Assembly (NCBI RefSeq): GCF_019396345.1
Contig: NZ_JAHKRM010000019.1
Span: 1 to 64,000 of the forward strand
Length of the DNA stretch: 64,000 bases
Source: Nonomuraea guangzhouensis
GTDB taxonomy: Bacteria; Actinomycetota; Actinomycetes; Streptosporangiales; Streptosporangiaceae
Direction: 5' to 3'
The notes below the pieces were generated by a model, which was not told where the DNA came from, did not search any database, and saw nothing but the letters and a program-made list of their open reading frames with translations. Below, piece by piece: positions 8,594 to 16,418 of the stretch; positions within the stretch are counted from its first letter, which is position 1, and every line of letters begins with the position of its first letter. Both the position numbers and the translations under genes were made by a program.

Positions 8594-9469
8594 GTGGACG
8601 TTCTGCTCGCCATCTTGAGCCAGTTCGGGCTGTACGGTCTGCTCACCCTCGGCGTCGCGATCGTCTTCGCCGCGCTGCGGGTGGTCAACCTCGCCCAAGG
8701 CGACCTGGCCATGACCGGCGCGTACGTGGCCGCCACCGCCACCACCGTCGCGTTCGGGTGGCGGGTGCTGCTGGCCCTCGTGCTGTCCGTCCCGCTGCTG
8801 ATCGTGATCGAGCGGGCTCTGCTGCGGCGGCCGCTGGCGGACGGCCTGGCCACGATGCTGGTCACCTGGGGTGTGGGCATGGCGCTGCGGCAGGGCGCCG
8901 AGTTGCTGTTCACCTCGACGTCGCGGACTGTCGCGGCTCCCGTGGGGAGCACGGTCGAGGTGCTGGGCACTCCCTATCCGGCGTACCGGCTGATCTCCGC
9001 CCTGGTGGCCGCGGCCGTCATCGGCGGCGTCCTGCTGGTGGCCTACCGGACGAGCTGGGGGCTCACGCTGCGCGCGGTCGCGGACAACGCCACGATGGCG
9101 GCGCTGCTCGGCACCGATCCGCGCCGGATACGGACCGCGGCCTTCGTCGCCGGAGGGATGCTGGCCGTGCTGGCGGGGGTCCTGTACAGCCCACTCCTTG
9201 CGGTGAATCCGACCATGGGCTTCGGCCTGCTCGTGCCCGTGTTCTTCGCGCTGCTGTTCAGCCGCCCGGGCGCCCTGGGGACGGCGGTCATCGCGGCGCT
9301 CCTGGTGGCGGCCCTGGCGGTGCTGCTGCGCACCTGGCTCACCGACACCCTCGCCGACGCGCTCTTCTACATCGTCGTCATCGGGGCCGCGGCGCTCCGG
9401 TCGCGTTCCCACATACGGAGGTTGCTCTCATGGTCCCGTCGCATCCTTACTCCCGCACGGCCGTCCTGA
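8594..9469 (+). CDS. livH: Branched-chain amino acid-type ABC permease (LivH family)
   Basis: Integral membrane permease of 291 aa, about eight hydrophobic segments. It carries the LivH hallmark LRVVNLAQGDLAMTGAYVA near the N-terminus. The GTG start at 8594 is chosen because AAGGCGG lies 7-8 bases upstream and the protein then begins at the usual place (VDVLLAILSQFG). The next gene starts inside the last 40 bases. It is the first gene of a four-gene importer: permease, binding protein, permease-ATPase fusion, ATPase. Substrate is unknown; LivFGHM homologues also carry amides, urea and aromatic acids. Confidence 0.85.
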   Translation: MDVLLAILSQFGLYGLLTLGVAIVFAALRVVNLAQGDLAMTGAYVAATATTVAFGWRVLLALVLSVPLLIVIERALLRRPLADGLATMLVTWGVGMALRQGAELLFTSTSRTVAAPVGSTVEVLGTPYPAYRLISALVAAAVIGGVLLVAYRTSWGLTLRAVADNATMAALLGTDPRRIRTAAFVAGGMLAVLAGVLYSPLLAVNPTMGFGLLVPVFFALLFSRPGALGTAVIAALLVAALAVLLRTWLTDTLADALFYIVVIGAAALRSRSHIRRLLSWSRRILTPARPS

Positions 9470-10638
9470 CGACCACCATGGCCGTCCTGCTGGCCCTCAC
9501 GGCGTGCAGCGGCTCGGCCGTCTCCGACTCCGCGGGCGACACCGAGGCGCCGTTGAAGATCGGCGTGGTCCTCCCGCTCACCGGCCCGGTGAGCGATACG
9601 GGCAAGGCGCTCCAGCGCGGCTTCGAGCTGGGCGTGCGGAAGGTCAACGACAGCGGAGGGGTCAACGGCAAGAAGGTCGAGTACGTCGTCGTCGACGACG
9701 CCGGCGACCCGGCCACCTCCACCCAGCTCGCCCGCAGGCTCATCCAGCAGGATCACGCGTCGATGCTGTTCGGCACCATCACCGGCGACACCGCGGAAGC
9801 GGTGAGCAAGGTCGCCGACGACGCCAAGGTCCCGTTCGGCACGGCCATCCTGGGCGACACCGAGCGCTGCTTCCCCTACTCGTGGGGCTTCGGTGAGTCC
9901 ACCCGCCAGATACTCCTGCCCAGCGTCCCGGAGATGATCCGCACGTACGGCAAGCGGGTGGCCATCACCGGATCGGACTACAACTACCCGCACTTCTACG
10001 CCGGCATCGTCAAGGAACTCACCAGGTCGGCCGGCGGCACGATCGTCGCGGAGGAGTACAGCCCGCTCGGCCAGACCGACTGGCAGGCGGTCATCACCCG
10101 GCTGAAGGACACCAAACCCGACGTGCTGTTGTCCATGGTGGTCGGCGCGGACGCGGTGGCCTTCAGCCAGCAGGCCAAGCAGTTCGGGCTGTTCACCACC
10201 AAGCTGGGGTACGACGGCGCGCCGTTGGACGCCGACTACTACCCGGCGCTCGGCGACCTGGTGAACGGGCGCACCCACGTCGTGCGCTGGACCGACCAGC
10301 TCGACAACGCCGAGAGCAAGAAGTTCGTCGCCGACTACCGGGCGAAGAACAAGTGGACGCCGCCCGTTCCGGAGGTCGCGGGGAACGCCTACTTCGGCAT
10401 CCAGTTCTTCCTGGCCGCCGCGGGCAAGGCCGGCGGCAACGACCCGCAGGCGATCAACACCCAGATCGGGCAGCTGCGGTTCGACTCCCCGCTGGGGAAG
10501 GGCACGCGCTTCGAGCCGGCCAACCACCTGCTGCGGGCGAACATGCTGGAGACCACCATCGAGCCGGGCGGCGCCTACAAGGTGACGCGCGACCTCGGCC
10601 CGATCGCCGACACCGTGGCCAAGCAGGGATGCTCGTGA
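9430..10638 (+). CDS. ABC transporter substrate-binding lipoprotein (Peripla_BP_6)
   Basis: Extracellular ligand-binding lipoprotein of 402 aa. The signal peptide ends in the lipobox LTAC at about residues 23-26. The mature protein has the type I periplasmic-binding fold (PLKIGVVLPLTGPVSDTGK, then GTITGDTAEAVSKVADD). The ATG at 9430 lies 40 bases inside livH, an unusually long overlap, but the signal peptide requires it. Related proteins include AmiC and UrtA, which bind short amides or urea; the amidase gene at 13031 makes an amide ligand a reasonable guess. Confidence 0.86.
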   Translation: MVPSHPYSRTAVLTTTMAVLLALTACSGSAVSDSAGDTEAPLKIGVVLPLTGPVSDTGKALQRGFELGVRKVNDSGGVNGKKVEYVVVDDAGDPATSTQLARRLIQQDHASMLFGTITGDTAEAVSKVADDAKVPFGTAILGDTERCFPYSWGFGESTRQILLPSVPEMIRTYGKRVAITGSDYNYPHFYAGIVKELTRSAGGTIVAEEYSPLGQTDWQAVITRLKDTKPDVLLSMVVGADAVAFSQQAKQFGLFTTKLGYDGAPLDADYYPALGDLVNGRTHVVRWTDQLDNAESKKFVADYRAKNKWTPPVPEVAGNAYFGIQFFLAAAGKAGGNDPQAINTQIGQLRFDSPLGKGTRFEPANHLLRANMLETTIEPGGAYKVTRDLGPIADTVAKQGCS

Positions 10639-12329
10639 GCGCCGCCGGGCACAGGGGCAGATTCGCCGTGGCCGCCACCGTGCTGATCCTGCTCGCCCTG
10701 GCGGCGGTGCCTTTCGGACTCAGCGCCTTCGCCGTCGCCACCTTGACCCTCGGTCTGTGCTACGGGCTGTTCACCTACGGCCTGGACCTGGCATGGGGGC
10801 GAGCCGGACTGCTCAGTGTCGGCCACGCGGCCTTCTTCGGCTGTGGCGCCTACGCGGTGGCGCTGAGCGAGGAACACGGTGTTCCCTTGGCGCTCGCGCT
10901 GGTCGTGGCCCTGGCCGCGACGACCGTGCTCGGGCTGATCGTGGTCAGGATCGGCCTGGCGTCCGGCATACCGGACGCGCCGCTGATCCTGCTGACGCTG
11001 GGGGTCAGCCTGCTCCTGCAGAAGGCGGCGACCACGCTCACGTCGGTCACGGGCGGGACCAACGGCCTGGCGGTGTCCACCTCGGACGTGGTCACCACCT
11101 ACTACCGCACCCTGGTCACGGTCGCCGTGGTGGTGGGGCTGTGCACCTGGCTGATCGTCCGCAGCCGCTTCGGCGCCCGGTTGACGGCCGCCGCCCGCAA
11201 CCCAGAGCGCGCCGCGCAGTCGGGGGTCGACACCGTCCGCGTCCGGTCGGCCGCCTTCGCCGCGAGCGCGGCCGTCTCGACGGTCGCCGGAGCCCTGTAC
11301 GCCCCCGTCGCCGGGCTGGTCTCCCCGCCGGTGTTCGGCCTTGGCCTGTCGACAGGCGTCCTGGTCTGGCTCGCTCTGGGCGGCCGGGAATCCACGTTGG
11401 GCGCCCTGCTCGGCGCGGGCGCGCTCACCACCGGCCAGCAGATCCTGGGCACCACCTGGCAGGGCTGGTACATCCTGGCACTCGCCGCCCTGTTCGTCCT
11501 GGTCGTCCAGGTGGCGCCGGGCGGCCTGGCCGGACTCGTCCGCGCCCGGCTCGCCCGTGGCGCCCCCACCCTGACCCTGCCCCCGGCCGCCGCACGGCCC
11601 GGACGGCCTGGGCCGGCGCCCGCGCCAGGTGCGGAAGCCGCCCTGTCGCTGCGGGGGATCGCCAAGTCCTTCGGCCCTGTCCGGGTTCTCGACGGCGTGG
11701 ACCTCACTGTGCAGCCGGGCCGATGCGTCTGCCTGATCGGGCCCAACGGCGCGGGCAAGAGCACCCTGCTGGCCATCGTCGCCGGTCAGCTCACCGCCGA
11801 CGCCGGAACACTCGACATCTTCGGCCGGGACGCCTCCGCCGTACCGGTGCACCGCCGGGTCGCCATGGGGCTGGGCCGCATGTTCCAGATCCCCAGCGTC
11901 ATCACGGAACTGTCCCCCGCCGACAACATCCGGCTGGCGCGCATGGAGGCACCGGCCCGGGCCGACCTGCCGGAGGAGTACAGGGACCTGGAGACCGACG
12001 ACGCGATCGAGGCGGGCACCCTCCCGCTGGCCGACCGGCGGCGCCTGGAACTGGCCGTGGTGCTCGCCGGAGCCCCGCGACTGGTCCTGCTGGACGAGCC
12101 GGCGGCGGGCATGGGACGGCAGGACGCCTGGCGGCTCACCCGGGAGCTGAAGCAGGTCGCCGTACGGACCGGCTGCGCCATGCTCGTCGTCGAGCACGAC
12201 ATGGAGATCGTCAGGGAGCTCGCCGACGAGGTCGTGGTGCTGGACGGCGGCCGGATCATCGCGCACGGCCCCATGGACGCGATCGTGACCGACACGGCCG
12301 TGCGCGAGGCCTACCTGGGGGCACGCTGA
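10629..12329 (+). CDS. ABC transporter permease-ATPase fusion (LivM-LivG)
   Basis: Fusion protein of 566 aa. Residues 1 to about 310 are a LivM-like permease (DLAWGRAGLLSVGHAAFFG); a proline/alanine-rich linker follows. From about 335 there is a LivG-like ATPase with Walker A GPNGAGKS (residues 371-378) and Walker B LVLLDEPAAGM. The ABC signature normally reads LSxGxQ; here the matching place reads LPLADRRRLELA, and it lies about 20 residues closer to Walker A than usual. ATG 10629 and GTG 10635 both overlap the binding-protein stop. Catalysis may rest mainly on the LivF partner. Confidence 0.85.
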   Translation: MLVSAAGHRGRFAVAATVLILLALAAVPFGLSAFAVATLTLGLCYGLFTYGLDLAWGRAGLLSVGHAAFFGCGAYAVALSEEHGVPLALALVVALAATTVLGLIVVRIGLASGIPDAPLILLTLGVSLLLQKAATTLTSVTGGTNGLAVSTSDVVTTYYRTLVTVAVVVGLCTWLIVRSRFGARLTAAARNPERAAQSGVDTVRVRSAAFAASAAVSTVAGALYAPVAGLVSPPVFGLGLSTGVLVWLALGGRESTLGALLGAGALTTGQQILGTTWQGWYILALAALFVLVVQVAPGGLAGLVRARLARGAPTLTLPPAAARPGRPGPAPAPGAEAALSLRGIAKSFGPVRVLDGVDLTVQPGRCVCLIGPNGAGKSTLLAIVAGQLTADAGTLDIFGRDASAVPVHRRVAMGLGRMFQIPSVITELSPADNIRLARMEAPARADLPEEYRDLETDDAIEAGTLPLADRRRLELAVVLAGAPRLVLLDEPAAGMGRQDAWRLTRELKQVAVRTGCAMLVVEHDMEIVRELADEVVVLDGGRIIAHGPMDAIVTDTAVREAYLGAR

Positions 12330-13012
12330 TGCTGACGCTGAACGGACTGTCCGGCGGATACGGCCAGGCGAACGTCGTCCACGGGGTGGACATAAGCGTC
12401 GCCGCGGGCGAGGTCGTCGCGCTCCTGGGACGCAACGGAACCGGCAAGACGACCCTGCTGCGCACGGTCTTCGGGCTGGCCGACCGGCAAGGCGGCGAGG
12501 TCGTCTTCGACGGCCGTACCGTACCGCCGGGCCGGCCCGACCTGCTTGCCAGGTGGGGCGCCTCCCTCATGCCCGAGGACCGCGGCGTGTTCCCGTCACT
12601 GACCGTCACCGAGAACCTCCGCCTGGCCACCCGGAAGGGATTCGTCCCCGCCGCCGACCCGCGAGAGCTGTTCCCGCTCCTGACCGAACGGGCCGGCCAG
12701 CCGGCCGGCACTCTGTCCGGCGGGCAGAAACAGCAGCTCGGCGTGGCCCGGTCGATCCTGGCCGGGCGGCGGATGGTGGTGATCGACGAGCTCACCCAGG
12801 GCCTGCAGCCCTCGCTCGTGAGCGGGGCGCTCGCCGCGCTGGCCGCCGTCGCCGCCGGCGGCGCCGCCGTGATCGTCGTCGACCAGCACGCCGGGCTGAT
12901 GCTCGACTGGTGCCACCGAGCCATCGTCATGGAGGCGGGCCGCGTCGTGCTCGACGCGCCCACCGGCCCCGAAACCCGTCAGCGGCTCGACGAGCTGCTC
13001 ATGGTCCGCTGA
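12329..13012 (+). CDS. livF: ABC transporter ATP-binding protein (LivF family)
   Basis: ATPase subunit of 227 aa with Walker A GRNGTGKT (about residues 34-41), the intact signature LSGGQKQQLGVAR and Walker B in RRMVVIDELTQGLQPS. The ATG shares one base with the previous stop (TGATG). Unlike the fused LivG domain, its signature is canonical, except that the usual LDEP reads IDEL here. It completes the importer and is followed 18 bases later by the amidase gene. Confidence 0.88.
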   Translation: MLTLNGLSGGYGQANVVHGVDISVAAGEVVALLGRNGTGKTTLLRTVFGLADRQGGEVVFDGRTVPPGRPDLLARWGASLMPEDRGVFPSLTVTENLRLATRKGFVPAADPRELFPLLTERAGQPAGTLSGGQKQQLGVARSILAGRRMVVIDELTQGLQPSLVSGALAALAAVAAGGAAVIVVDQHAGLMLDWCHRAIVMEAGRVVLDAPTGPETRQRLDELLMVR

Positions 13013-13030
13013 TCCCTGTTTGGAGCTGAA

Positions 13031-14506
13031 ATGGATCCCTTCGCCGCCGCCACCGATCTCGCCACGGCCATCCGCAAGCGCGAACTGAGCCCCGTCGAGA
13101 TCGTCGACACCTACCTGGATCGCATCGACCGCTACGGCCCCGACCTCACCTGCTTCGTCTGGCGCAACGACGACGACGTGCGCGCCGCCGCCAGACGGGC
13201 CGAGCAGGCCGTCGCCGACGGCGAAGACCTGCCGCCCTTCCACGGCGTGCCGATCCCGATCAAGGAACTGACCGAGGTGGAAGGGCAGCCTGCCACCTTC
13301 GGCTCCCTGGGCGTGAACGACCGGCCCAGGCCCGGGAGCGAACCGGTGGTCAAGCGCTTCCTGGATGCCGGGTTCCTCCTCATGGGCCGCACGAACAGCC
13401 CCGAGATGGGCCTGCTGTCGACCACCGACAACCGCCGCTTCGGCAGCGCCCGCAACCCCTGGGACACCACCCACAGCCCGGGCGGGTCCAGCGGCGGCGC
13501 GGCGGCCGCGGTGGCCGCCGGGCTGAGCCCCGTGGCGCACGCCAACGACGGCGGCGGCTCGATCCGCATGCCGTCCTCCAGCTGCGGCCTGGTGGGGCTC
13601 AAACCCAGCCGGGGGCGAGTCCCGCAACAGGTGGCCGCGTGGGAACACGCCACCGTCGAGGGAGCCATCACCCGCTACACGCGCGACGCGGCCGCACTGC
13701 TCGACATCATGTCCGTACCGGACCGCCTCGCCTGGTACCAGGCGCCCGCGCCGGAACGCCCCTTCGCCGACGAGGTGGGGCGCGACAGCGGGCGGCTGCG
13801 CATCGGCCTGCTCACCCAAGCGCCCACCGGCATGCCGGTGGACCCCGTCTGCGTCGAAGCGGCCGAGCGGGCGGCGCGGCTGCTGGAGTCCCTCGGGCAC
13901 GACGTGTTCCCCGTCTCTCCCCGCTTCTTCACCGAGGAGACCATCACGGGGTACGCGCAGACCGTGCTGGACGCATCCCTGTGGGCCATGCCGTACGACC
14001 AGCCGAAACTCGCCGAAGCGCACCTGCGCCGCCGGATGGAGCGCGCGGCCACCAGGCACTCCGGCGAGTACGTCCAGGCCGCGTTCCGCCTGCAACTGGA
14101 ATCCCGCGCCGTCGTCGCCCAGTGGGGCGGCGACTTCGACGTCCTGCTCACCCCCACCATGGCCTGCCCCCCACCGCCCGTCGACGCGGTGCTGCGGGAG
14201 GCCAACGACAACCCCGACGGGCTGCGGGTCACCGAAACCCAGATGATCTCCTTCACCGCGGTCTGCAACATCACCGGCCTGCCGGCGATCAGCCTTCCGC
14301 TGCACACCTCCCCCACCGGCCTCCCGATCGGCGCCCAGCTCGTGGCGGGCCCCTGGGACGAGGCCGTGCTCATCCGCCTCGCCTCCGCCCTGGAGACGGT
14401 GGACCCATGGCCCCTGCGCCGCCCCGCACGCTTCACCGCAAGCCAAGCGGAAGCAGTGGGGTGCGACACGAAGATCAGCACGGACGGCAACTCCCCGACA
14501 CGCTGA
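13031..14506 (+). CDS. Amidase, amidase-signature family
   Basis: Amidase of 491 aa with the Ser-cisSer-Lys triad of the signature family: lysine in PIPIKELTEV (about residue 77), cis-serine in HSPGGSSGGA and nucleophilic serine in GGGSIRMPSSSCGLVGLKPS. It is cytoplasmic, with no signal peptide. It follows livF by 18 bases, so it likely hydrolyses an imported amide or carbamoyl compound. Family and chemistry are firm; the substrate is not. The downstream lectin gene has its own leader and looks separate. Confidence 0.88.
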   Translation: MDPFAAATDLATAIRKRELSPVEIVDTYLDRIDRYGPDLTCFVWRNDDDVRAAARRAEQAVADGEDLPPFHGVPIPIKELTEVEGQPATFGSLGVNDRPRPGSEPVVKRFLDAGFLLMGRTNSPEMGLLSTTDNRRFGSARNPWDTTHSPGGSSGGAAAAVAAGLSPVAHANDGGGSIRMPSSSCGLVGLKPSRGRVPQQVAAWEHATVEGAITRYTRDAAALLDIMSVPDRLAWYQAPAPERPFADEVGRDSGRLRIGLLTQAPTGMPVDPVCVEAAERAARLLESLGHDVFPVSPRFFTEETITGYAQTVLDASLWAMPYDQPKLAEAHLRRRMERAATRHSGEYVQAAFRLQLESRAVVAQWGGDFDVLLTPTMACPPPPVDAVLREANDNPDGLRVTETQMISFTAVCNITGLPAISLPLHTSPTGLPIGAQLVAGPWDEAVLIRLASALETVDPWPLRRPARFTASQAEAVGCDTKISTDGNSPTR

Positions 14507-14561
14507 GTGATCCGTGTTACTACGGACCTGTTGATCTTTCGAGAGCGCCTCAGGAGGTTCG

Positions 14562-15107
14562 ATGACACTCATTCATGCTGGTCAAGCCGTAGCTATCGCG
14601 GCCGCTCTGCTCGCCGGCCCGTTCACCACGGCGTCAGCGGCGGACGCCGTCACCGCCGGCGAGCCGCAGCGGCTGCTCCCCAAGTTCTCGGCGACCCTGG
14701 TGGCCCGTCACAGTGGCAAGTGCCTGGACGTCTCAGGCGTCAGCACGGCCGACGGAGCCAACGTCCACCAGTGGACCTGCATCAACGGCCAGGCCAACCA
14801 GGAGTGGAACTTCGTGGCGACCAGCGATGGTTACTACACCCTCCGCGCCACGCACAGCGGCAAGTGCCTGGACGTCTCGGGCGTCAGCACCGCCGACGGA
14901 GCCAACGTCCACCAGTGGACCTGCCTGCCCGTCCAGCGCAACCAGGAATGGCGGCTCGTCCAGAAGGACAACGGCTACTTCACCGTCGTCGCCCGTCACA
15001 GCGGCAAGTGCCTGGACGTGGCGGGTGTGAGCACGGAGGAGGGGGCCAACGTGCACCAGTGGACCTGCCTGCCCGCCCAGCGCAACCAGGAGTGGCGCCT
15101 CGCCTGA
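14562..15107 (+). CDS. Secreted ricin-type beta-trefoil lectin
   Basis: Secreted carbohydrate-binding protein of 181 aa. A signal peptide (about residues 1-27, ending in ASAADA) is followed by three near-identical ricin B subdomains of 48 residues, each containing HSGKCLDV, a QWTC motif and NQEW (the QxW motif). One full beta-trefoil domain is formed and no catalytic domain is attached, so it is a free-standing lectin. AGGAGG precedes the ATG by 5 bases. Possible targets are galactose- or xylan-type sugars; the sequence does not decide. Confidence 0.88.
   Translation: MTLIHAGQAVAIAAALLAGPFTTASAADAVTAGEPQRLLPKFSATLVARHSGKCLDVSGVSTADGANVHQWTCINGQANQEWNFVATSDGYYTLRATHSGKCLDVSGVSTADGANVHQWTCLPVQRNQEWRLVQKDNGYFTVVARHSGKCLDVAGVSTEEGANVHQWTCLPAQRNQEWRLA
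14709..15105 (+). repeat. Three 144-bp tandem units inside the lectin gene
   Basis: The segment starting CACAGYGGCAAGTGCCTGG recurs at 14709, 14853 and 14997, exactly 144 bases (48 codons) apart; the last unit is cut short by the stop. Nucleotide identity is visibly very high, suggesting recent internal duplication or gene conversion. Confidence 0.9.
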
Positions 15108-15126
15108 ACGACCCGCTTCCGCCGGG

Positions 15127-15546
15127 TTATGCGTCGCCGTCGTCGTTGAGGCGGCGCAGGAGGTCGAGCAGGGTCGCGCGGTCCCCTGCCGACAGGGTCG
15201 CATAGCAGGTGGCCAGGACCTCGTCGGCGACCTGGTGCCCCGCGTCGAGCACCTGTTCGCCGGCGGGCGTCAGATGGTGCTCGACGCGGCGCCCATGGCC
15301 CGGCCGGCGCTCGATCAGGCCCTGCGTCACCAACCGGCCGGCCAGCGTGCCGAACGCCTGCTCACTCTGGAACGTCGCCGCGGCCAGAGCACGGGCTGAT
15401 GCCCCAGGTGTGCGGCTGATCGCACGCAGGGCATCCCACTGGGCCAGCGTGGTGCCGACAGTGGCGAGCCGACTGTCCAGCGCCCGGTGCTGCCGGTATT
15501 GGGCTTGCTTGACCGCTCTTCCAAGGACCTGCAGTTCATCGGGCAT
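15127..15546 (-). CDS. MarR-family transcriptional regulator
   Basis: Small MarR-type winged-helix protein of 139 aa (RALAAATFQSEQAFGTLAGRLVTQGLIERRPGHG as recognition helix and wing, split over about residues 52-86). It is divergent from the alpha/beta hydrolase gene, with only 50 bases between the start codons, and these contain an imperfect 34-bp palindrome. The likely role is repression of the hydrolase and of itself, relieved by a small ligand. Confidence 0.86.
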   Translation of the reverse strand: MPDELQVLGRAVKQAQYRQHRALDSRLATVGTTLAQWDALRAISRTPGASARALAAATFQSEQAFGTLAGRLVTQGLIERRPGHGRRVEHHLTPAGEQVLDAGHQVADEVLATCYATLSAGDRATLLDLLRRLNDDGDA

Positions 15547-15563
15547 GGACCCAGCCTACCGCT

Positions 15564-15597
15564 TTACTCAACTAGCTTATATCAACAAGTTTAGTTA
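15564..15597. promoter_or_regulatory. Imperfect palindromic operator between marR and hydrolase
   Basis: A 34-base A/T-rich imperfect palindrome centred at 15580/15581. Its outer arms read ACTCAACTAG and, inverted, ACTAAACTTG, and it covers almost all of the divergent intergenic gap up to the A of the hydrolase ATG. It fits a MarR dimer site controlling both genes. Confidence 0.6.
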
Positions 15598-16418
15598 TGG
15601 TGGGGCCCATGCCTACACCACGCACCATCGCGCTCTACCCGGACCTGCCGCTCACCCTGTCCGAGGCCGGAAGCGGCCGGCCCGTCCTGATCCTGCACGG
15701 CGGTGGCGGCCCCGCCACCGTCGCCGGACTCGCCGGCCATCTCGCGCGGACCACCCACACCATCGCCCCCACCCACCCCGGCTGGGACGGCACCCCCCGC
15801 CCCGACTGGTTCACCGGCATCGACGACCTCGCCCTCGCCTACCTGCACTACCTGCACGACCATCAACTGTCCGACGTGCTGGTCATCGGCTCCTCACTCG
15901 GCGGCTGGACCGCCGCCGAGATGGCCGTACGCGACAACGCGGGCCTCATCACCGGTCTCGTCCTGATCGACCCCGTCGGCGTTCACGTGCCCGCCGAACC
16001 GATCAGAGACTTCTTCACCCTCGACGCCCGCAGCGCCGCCGAGTACTCCTGGCACGCCCCGGACCGCTTCTACGTCGATCCGGCCGGCATTCCCGCCGAG
16101 CAGATCGCCCTCCGGCAGGCGAACATGGCCACCATGCGCATCCTGGCCGGCGACCCCTACATGCACGACCCCAAACTCGCGCACCGCCTGGCCCGCGTCC
16201 ACCTGCCCACCCTGCTGCTCTGGGGTGAGAGCGACCGCATCGCCACGCCCGCCTACGGCACGGCGTACGCGGCCGCCTTCGGCGACGCCCGGCTTGAGAT
16301 CATCCCCGAGGCCGGCCACCTGCCCCAGATCGAACAACCGCAGGCCACCCAAGCGTTGATCGACGCCTACCTAAGCCCAATTTTGGGTGCGGCTCGCATA
16401 CCCACCCAGCAGTACTGA
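15597..16418 (+). CDS. Alpha/beta hydrolase
   Basis: Alpha/beta-hydrolase-fold enzyme of 273 aa. The nucleophile elbow is IGSSLGG (GxSxG) near residue 102, the oxyanion-hole motif HGGGG is near residue 28, and the acid and histidine are represented by WGESDR and GHLPQIE. No signal peptide. Starts at ATG 15597, GTG 15600 or ATG 15609 are possible and none has a good ribosome site. The last 52 bases overlap the end of the convergent serine hydrolase gene, giving an atypical tail after YLSP. The substrate is unknown. Confidence 0.82.
   Translation: MVGPMPTPRTIALYPDLPLTLSEAGSGRPVLILHGGGGPATVAGLAGHLARTTHTIAPTHPGWDGTPRPDWFTGIDDLALAYLHYLHDHQLSDVLVIGSSLGGWTAAEMAVRDNAGLITGLVLIDPVGVHVPAEPIRDFFTLDARSAAEYSWHAPDRFYVDPAGIPAEQIALRQANMATMRILAGDPYMHDPKLAHRLARVHLPTLLLWGESDRIATPAYGTAYAAAFGDARLEIIPEAGHLPQIEQPQATQALIDAYLSPILGAARIPTQQY

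Noticed and set aside
10575..12266. Minus-strand open frame of 563 codons across the LivM-LivG gene
   Set aside because: Antisense shadow of an unmistakable ABC transporter gene; no domain and no ribosome site.
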